From: Methylococcaceae bacterium
GTDB taxonomy: Bacteria; Pseudomonadota; Gammaproteobacteria; Methylococcales; Methylomonadaceae
Length of the DNA: 8,676 nt
Direction of reading: 5' to 3'
NCBI GenBank assembly: GCA_030618325.1
Contig: JAUXDP010000134.1
Coordinates: forward strand, 1-8,676
Shown: positions 6,957 to 8,676 of the stretch, piece by piece
How the letters are laid out: every line of letters starts with the position of its first letter
How positions within the stretch are numbered: position 1 is the first letter of the stretch
Notes under the pieces: generated by a model
Told to the model about the DNA's origin: nothing
Seen by the model: the letters and a program-made list of their open reading frames with translations, nothing else
Database searches by the model: none
Position numbers and translations under genes: made by a program

Positions 6957-7462
6957 AAAAACACCGCCTCCACATTCTTTCAGTATTATCGATAATATTT
7001 CTTGCTAGTTGCACGGTAAAACAAACCAGCCCCCACCAAAAACATGCCATAAATAGCGAAGTACTTTCTCTGCCAAAAGATCTCAGTCTTTTATTAACCC
7101 TTGAAATGCAAGCAATCAATCAAGGCATGATGAACTTGGTCCCAGCAATTGCTTCTGCTGACTGGCAAAAAATTGCTGAAATTGGTGATCAAATTAAAGG
7201 GAGTTATATCATGCATAATCGGCTAACTAAGCAACAACAAAAAACCTTACACCATGTTCTACCTATGGAGTTCAAAGTATTAGATCAAAAATTTCACCAG
7301 CTAGCTGGAATGTTGACTCATTCTGCTGAAATGCAAAAACCTGAACTCGTGAACTTTTACTTTTACAAGCTGAACGAAGCTTGCGGGCAATGTCATTCTA
7401 GATATGCCTCAAACAAATTCCCTGGATTTTTAAGCCCCTATAGTTCCGAACACCTACACTAA
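6953..7462 (+). CDS. Lipoprotein with one C-terminal haem c site (cytochrome c'-like)
   Basis: The 169-residue protein starts with a lipoprotein signal (MKKHRLHILSVLSIIFLASC; lipobox LASC with C20 as the lipidated residue). It should be fixed to a membrane facing the periplasm. The mature part is mostly helical and ends with a single haem-attachment motif, C144-G-Q-C147-H148. A helical bundle with CxxCH near the C-terminus is the layout of the cytochrome c'/c556 family. A methionine in the first helix (M52, M59 or M60) could be the sixth haem ligand, in which case it would be a low-spin electron carrier; this is inference. The frame is open back to an ATG at 6908, but that start would bury the signal peptide. 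The ATG at 6953 gives a clean signal and an ATGA overlap with the ferredoxin gene. Confidence 0.85.
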   Translation: MKKHRLHILSVLSIIFLASCTVKQTSPHQKHAINSEVLSLPKDLSLLLTLEMQAINQGMMNLVPAIASADWQKIAEIGDQIKGSYIMHNRLTKQQQKTLHHVLPMEFKVLDQKFHQLAGMLTHSAEMQKPELVNFYFYKLNEACGQCHSRYASNKFPGFLSPYSSEHLH

Positions 7463-7560
7463 GTTCAAATCTACCATATAGATCAGACAGCCATCTGGTA
7501 CATTAAATGTTATTGCACCAGTGTTTCGACATTATATAAAGGATAAGATTTACTTCGTAA

Positions 7561-7717
7561 GGACACCTCTATTAATTCTGGCTGAGCAAATATGCGTTTA
7601 AAATATTTGAGAACAAGGCGAAGATCGCACTAAATAGCTGGCTATTAACAAGATTTTCAACGAAGTTATCGAATATTCTAAGCGTGTAGGTACAGTCATG
7701 AATTAATAGAGGTGCCC
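7561..7717. mobile_element. MITE-like element, 157 bp, nearly self-complementary
   Basis: The ends are GGACACCTCTATTAATTC (7561-7578) and GAATTAATAGAGGTGCCC (7700-7717), inverted copies matching at 17 of 18 bases. Complementarity continues inside: 7596-7614 and 7665-7683 match at 15 of 19, with two of the four mismatches possible as G-U pairs in RNA. The exact centre is AATAGC-TG-GCTATT (7633-7646). The whole element can therefore fold into one long hairpin, on DNA or RNA. It holds no open frame for a transposase, so it would depend on one elsewhere. Target-site copies are not clean: TAA lies just left, and TAA lies one base beyond the right end. The parent insertion sequence is not identified. 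Confidence 0.75.
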
Positions 7718-7839
7718 ATAAGCATCAGAAATAGCAAAGTAAATCCCTAACATCCCACCAAAACCAACATCTACTGCTTATCAAAATAGTAGAGATACAC
7801 AATCTAAAGTTGTAATAACCAAGAAATTATTGTATAAAA

Positions 7840-7855
7840 TGTGAAGTAGCTCACA
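7840..7855. promoter_or_regulatory. CRP-type binding site TGTGA-N6-TCACA
   Basis: TGTGA (7840-7844), AGTAGC, TCACA (7851-7855) is a perfect match to the core of the CRP (cAMP receptor protein) operator, with flanking AAA and ATTT also like the wider consensus. Its centre lies 187 bp before the ATG of the gene at 8035 and 12 bp before a TATAAT box. If that box is used, the site overlaps the -35 region and would block transcription. If a later start is used, it could activate. The regulator itself is not in the window. Confidence 0.55.
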
Positions 7856-7858
7856 ATT

Positions 7859-7864
7859 TATAAT
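7859..7864 (+). promoter_or_regulatory. Candidate -10 box TATAAT
   Basis: A perfect TATAAT sits 176 bp before the gene at 8035, next to the CRP-type site. At spacings of 16-18 bp the -35 position reads AAATGT, AAAATG or TAAAAT, which are poor matches, so the promoter would need help or may not be used. The region is AT-rich, which makes chance matches common. Confidence 0.35.
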
Positions 7865-7938
7865 AATAAAGATTGCAAATTACATTCAGTATTTATTAGG
7901 GCATGAAGTCCAAAATTAGTCAAAAAAAGGACAGGTTT

Positions 7939-7976
7939 TTTTAGCTCAAAGGTCTTAGTTACTACTAAAGCTAAAA
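7939..7976 (+). other. Leader hairpin upstream of the sorting-signal protein gene
   Basis: TTTTAGCT (7939-7946) and AGCTAAAA (7969-7976) form an 8-bp perfect stem with a 22-base loop. Within the loop, TTAGT (7955-7959) can pair with ACTAA (7964-7968). A further short GGTG-AA-CACC palindrome follows before the ribosome binding site. I compared it by eye with the cyclic di-GMP riboswitch layout and saw no match. It may be leader structure or chance in AT-rich DNA. Confidence 0.35.
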
Positions 7977-8034
7977 TCCATTGCTCTCGCAATAGTTTTC
8001 AGGTGAACACCCTTAATCAACAAAGAGGAATGTA

Positions 8035-8619
8035 ATGAAAAAAATTATTCAATTTTTTCTATTACTCATTTTTTTTACTTTCCAAATAAATGCTTCGGCA
8101 AATTCAATACCCGTAGAAAATATAGATTCGTTACCCGATTTAAGTGCTCTGGAGAATGCGGATCTGGTTTACGACTATACAGTAGAAAAATTCATTTGGA
8201 TTAACCACAACTCAACCAAAGCTGACCTTACAAAAAGCGAGCTATCATTATTATCGGAAAACAATCCCTTTGCTCATTTGTCTAGCAACCCTTCTGAGGT
8301 ACTTCGATCTATTTTTCCTTCCAAAGCCAACGACCCCGCATCAAATGCATTAGTTAGCCTTACTAACCCCCTTAGTGTTGTGATTAGCTATTTAAATACA
8401 TCACAGATCAGCCCCATTATTCAGACTGCCTCTATACCTGCACCTTCGAGTTTATGGCTCGTAATAATAGGATTATTTGGGTTAATTAGCCAGAAAAGTA
8501 AGAGCTCTAGTAATTACATCCCAAAACCATCAAAACAATTTGAATCAATGAATCATCCAAAAAACACTTTATTCAATATACCAAGCTTACAGAAAACCAT
8601 CAGTGTTCCCCTATTTTAG
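8035..8619 (+). CDS. Secreted protein with an internal PEP-CTERM/VPxP-type sorting signal
   Basis: The 194-residue protein has a clear signal peptide (Lys-Lys, then a Phe- and Leu-rich core to about residue 18, with likely cleavage near INASA). A Ser-, Asn- and Leu-rich middle part shows no known fold. At 134-156 it has the three parts of a PEP-CTERM-like sorting signal. These are IPAPSS in place of PEP, a hydrophobic segment (LWLVIIGLFGLI), and a basic stretch (QKSK). In known cases this tail ends the protein and is handled by an exosortase in the inner membrane. Here about 38 more residues follow, rich in Ser, Pro and Asn. AGAGGA lies 5 bases before the ATG. The overall role is unknown; proteins with such signals often belong to exopolysaccharide or surface layers. 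Confidence 0.75.
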   Translation: MKKIIQFFLLLIFFTFQINASANSIPVENIDSLPDLSALENADLVYDYTVEKFIWINHNSTKADLTKSELSLLSENNPFAHLSSNPSEVLRSIFPSKANDPASNALVSLTNPLSVVISYLNTSQISPIIQTASIPAPSSLWLVIIGLFGLISQKSKSSSNYIPKPSKQFESMNHPKNTLFNIPSLQKTISVPLF

Positions 8620-8676
8620 CCTACCCAGGAACTAATCGAGCAATGAGTGCACACATAAGATCGACCAGAGACATTC
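8620..8676. other. Right edge, unassigned
   Basis: An ATG at 8643 opens a plus-strand frame that runs to the edge (MSAHIRSTRDI), with CAGGA 12 bases upstream. The opposite strand is also open across most of the stretch. It is too short to choose between a gene start, the end of a convergent gene, or non-coding DNA. Confidence 0.2.

Larger units (their letters stand above)
7463..8034. other. 572-bp non-coding stretch between the haem lipoprotein and the sorting-signal protein
   Basis: No convincing gene is seen on either strand. From left to right it holds a weak hairpin (TACCA 7472-7476 with TGGTA 7496-7500) without a T-tract, then the MITE-like element at 7561-7717. A small hairpin follows (TCTACT 7770-7775 with AGTAGA 7788-7793). 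Next are the CRP-type site and TATAAT box at 7840-7864, and last the structured leader ahead of the gene at 8035. No clear terminator for the ferredoxin/lipoprotein pair was found. Confidence 0.7.

Noticed and set aside
7472..7500. Hairpin after the haem lipoprotein as a terminator
   Set aside because: The stem is interrupted by a 4-base bulge and no T-tract follows.
7553..7725. Clean target-site duplication around the MITE-like element
   Set aside because: TAA occurs on both sides but is one base away from the right end, so it is not an exact duplication and could be chance in AT-rich DNA.
7865..8034. Cyclic di-GMP or other known riboswitch before the sorting-signal gene
   Set aside because: Short hairpins are present, but I could not line up the conserved bases of a known class by eye. 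An Infernal/Rfam scan would settle it.
1..8676. CRISPR array, tRNA or rRNA gene, phage or toxin-antitoxin system
   Set aside because: No regularly spaced repeats, cloverleaf or rRNA-like stretches, and no proteins of those classes were found on either strand.

Overview
The window looks like a stretch of a gammaproteobacterial chromosome. The evidence is the compact alaC-hom-thrC amino-acid cluster followed by recJ, a receiver-GAF-like response regulator, and a gene ending in a PEP-CTERM/VPxP-type sorting signal. Moderate to low GC and this mix of genes fit an aquatic gammaproteobacterium such as a methanotroph of the Methylococcales. That placement is inference; nothing here is diagnostic.

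Left two thirds (1-5974): five genes all read on the minus strand. A good sigma70 promoter (TTGACA, 17-bp spacer, TATTCT) at 5974-5946 drives alaC (alanine aminotransferase), hom (homoserine dehydrogenase, TTG start with a strong ribosome binding site) and thrC (threonine synthase), separated by 23 and 9 bp. Hom and ThrC act in the path from aspartate semialdehyde to threonine, and AlaC makes alanine from pyruvate. A 253-bp gap with a weak terminator candidate and a REP-like hairpin follows. Then come a response regulator without a DNA-binding domain and, 51 bp on, the first 252 codons of recJ, which runs off the left edge.

Right third (5975-8676): genes read on the plus strand and look accessory. 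The divergent spacer holds a perfect 10-bp inverted repeat and a short 8-bp tandem repeat. It is followed by a small secreted or membrane-anchored protein of unknown function, a thioredoxin-fold [2Fe-2S] ferredoxin, and a 4-bp-overlapping lipoprotein with a single C-terminal CxxCH haem site (cytochrome c'-like). The ferredoxin and the lipoprotein are probably translationally coupled.

A 572-bp non-coding stretch (7463-8034) contains a 157-bp, almost fully self-complementary element with 18-bp terminal inverted repeats (MITE-like). It also holds a perfect TGTGA-N6-TCACA (CRP-type) site next to a TATAAT box. Downstream is a secreted protein with a VPxP-type sorting signal that is not at its C-terminus but is followed by about 38 residues. 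The most unusual items are the MITE-like element, the CRP-type site, the tailed sorting-signal protein and the ferredoxin/haem-lipoprotein pair. No complete undescribed defence or mobile system is visible.
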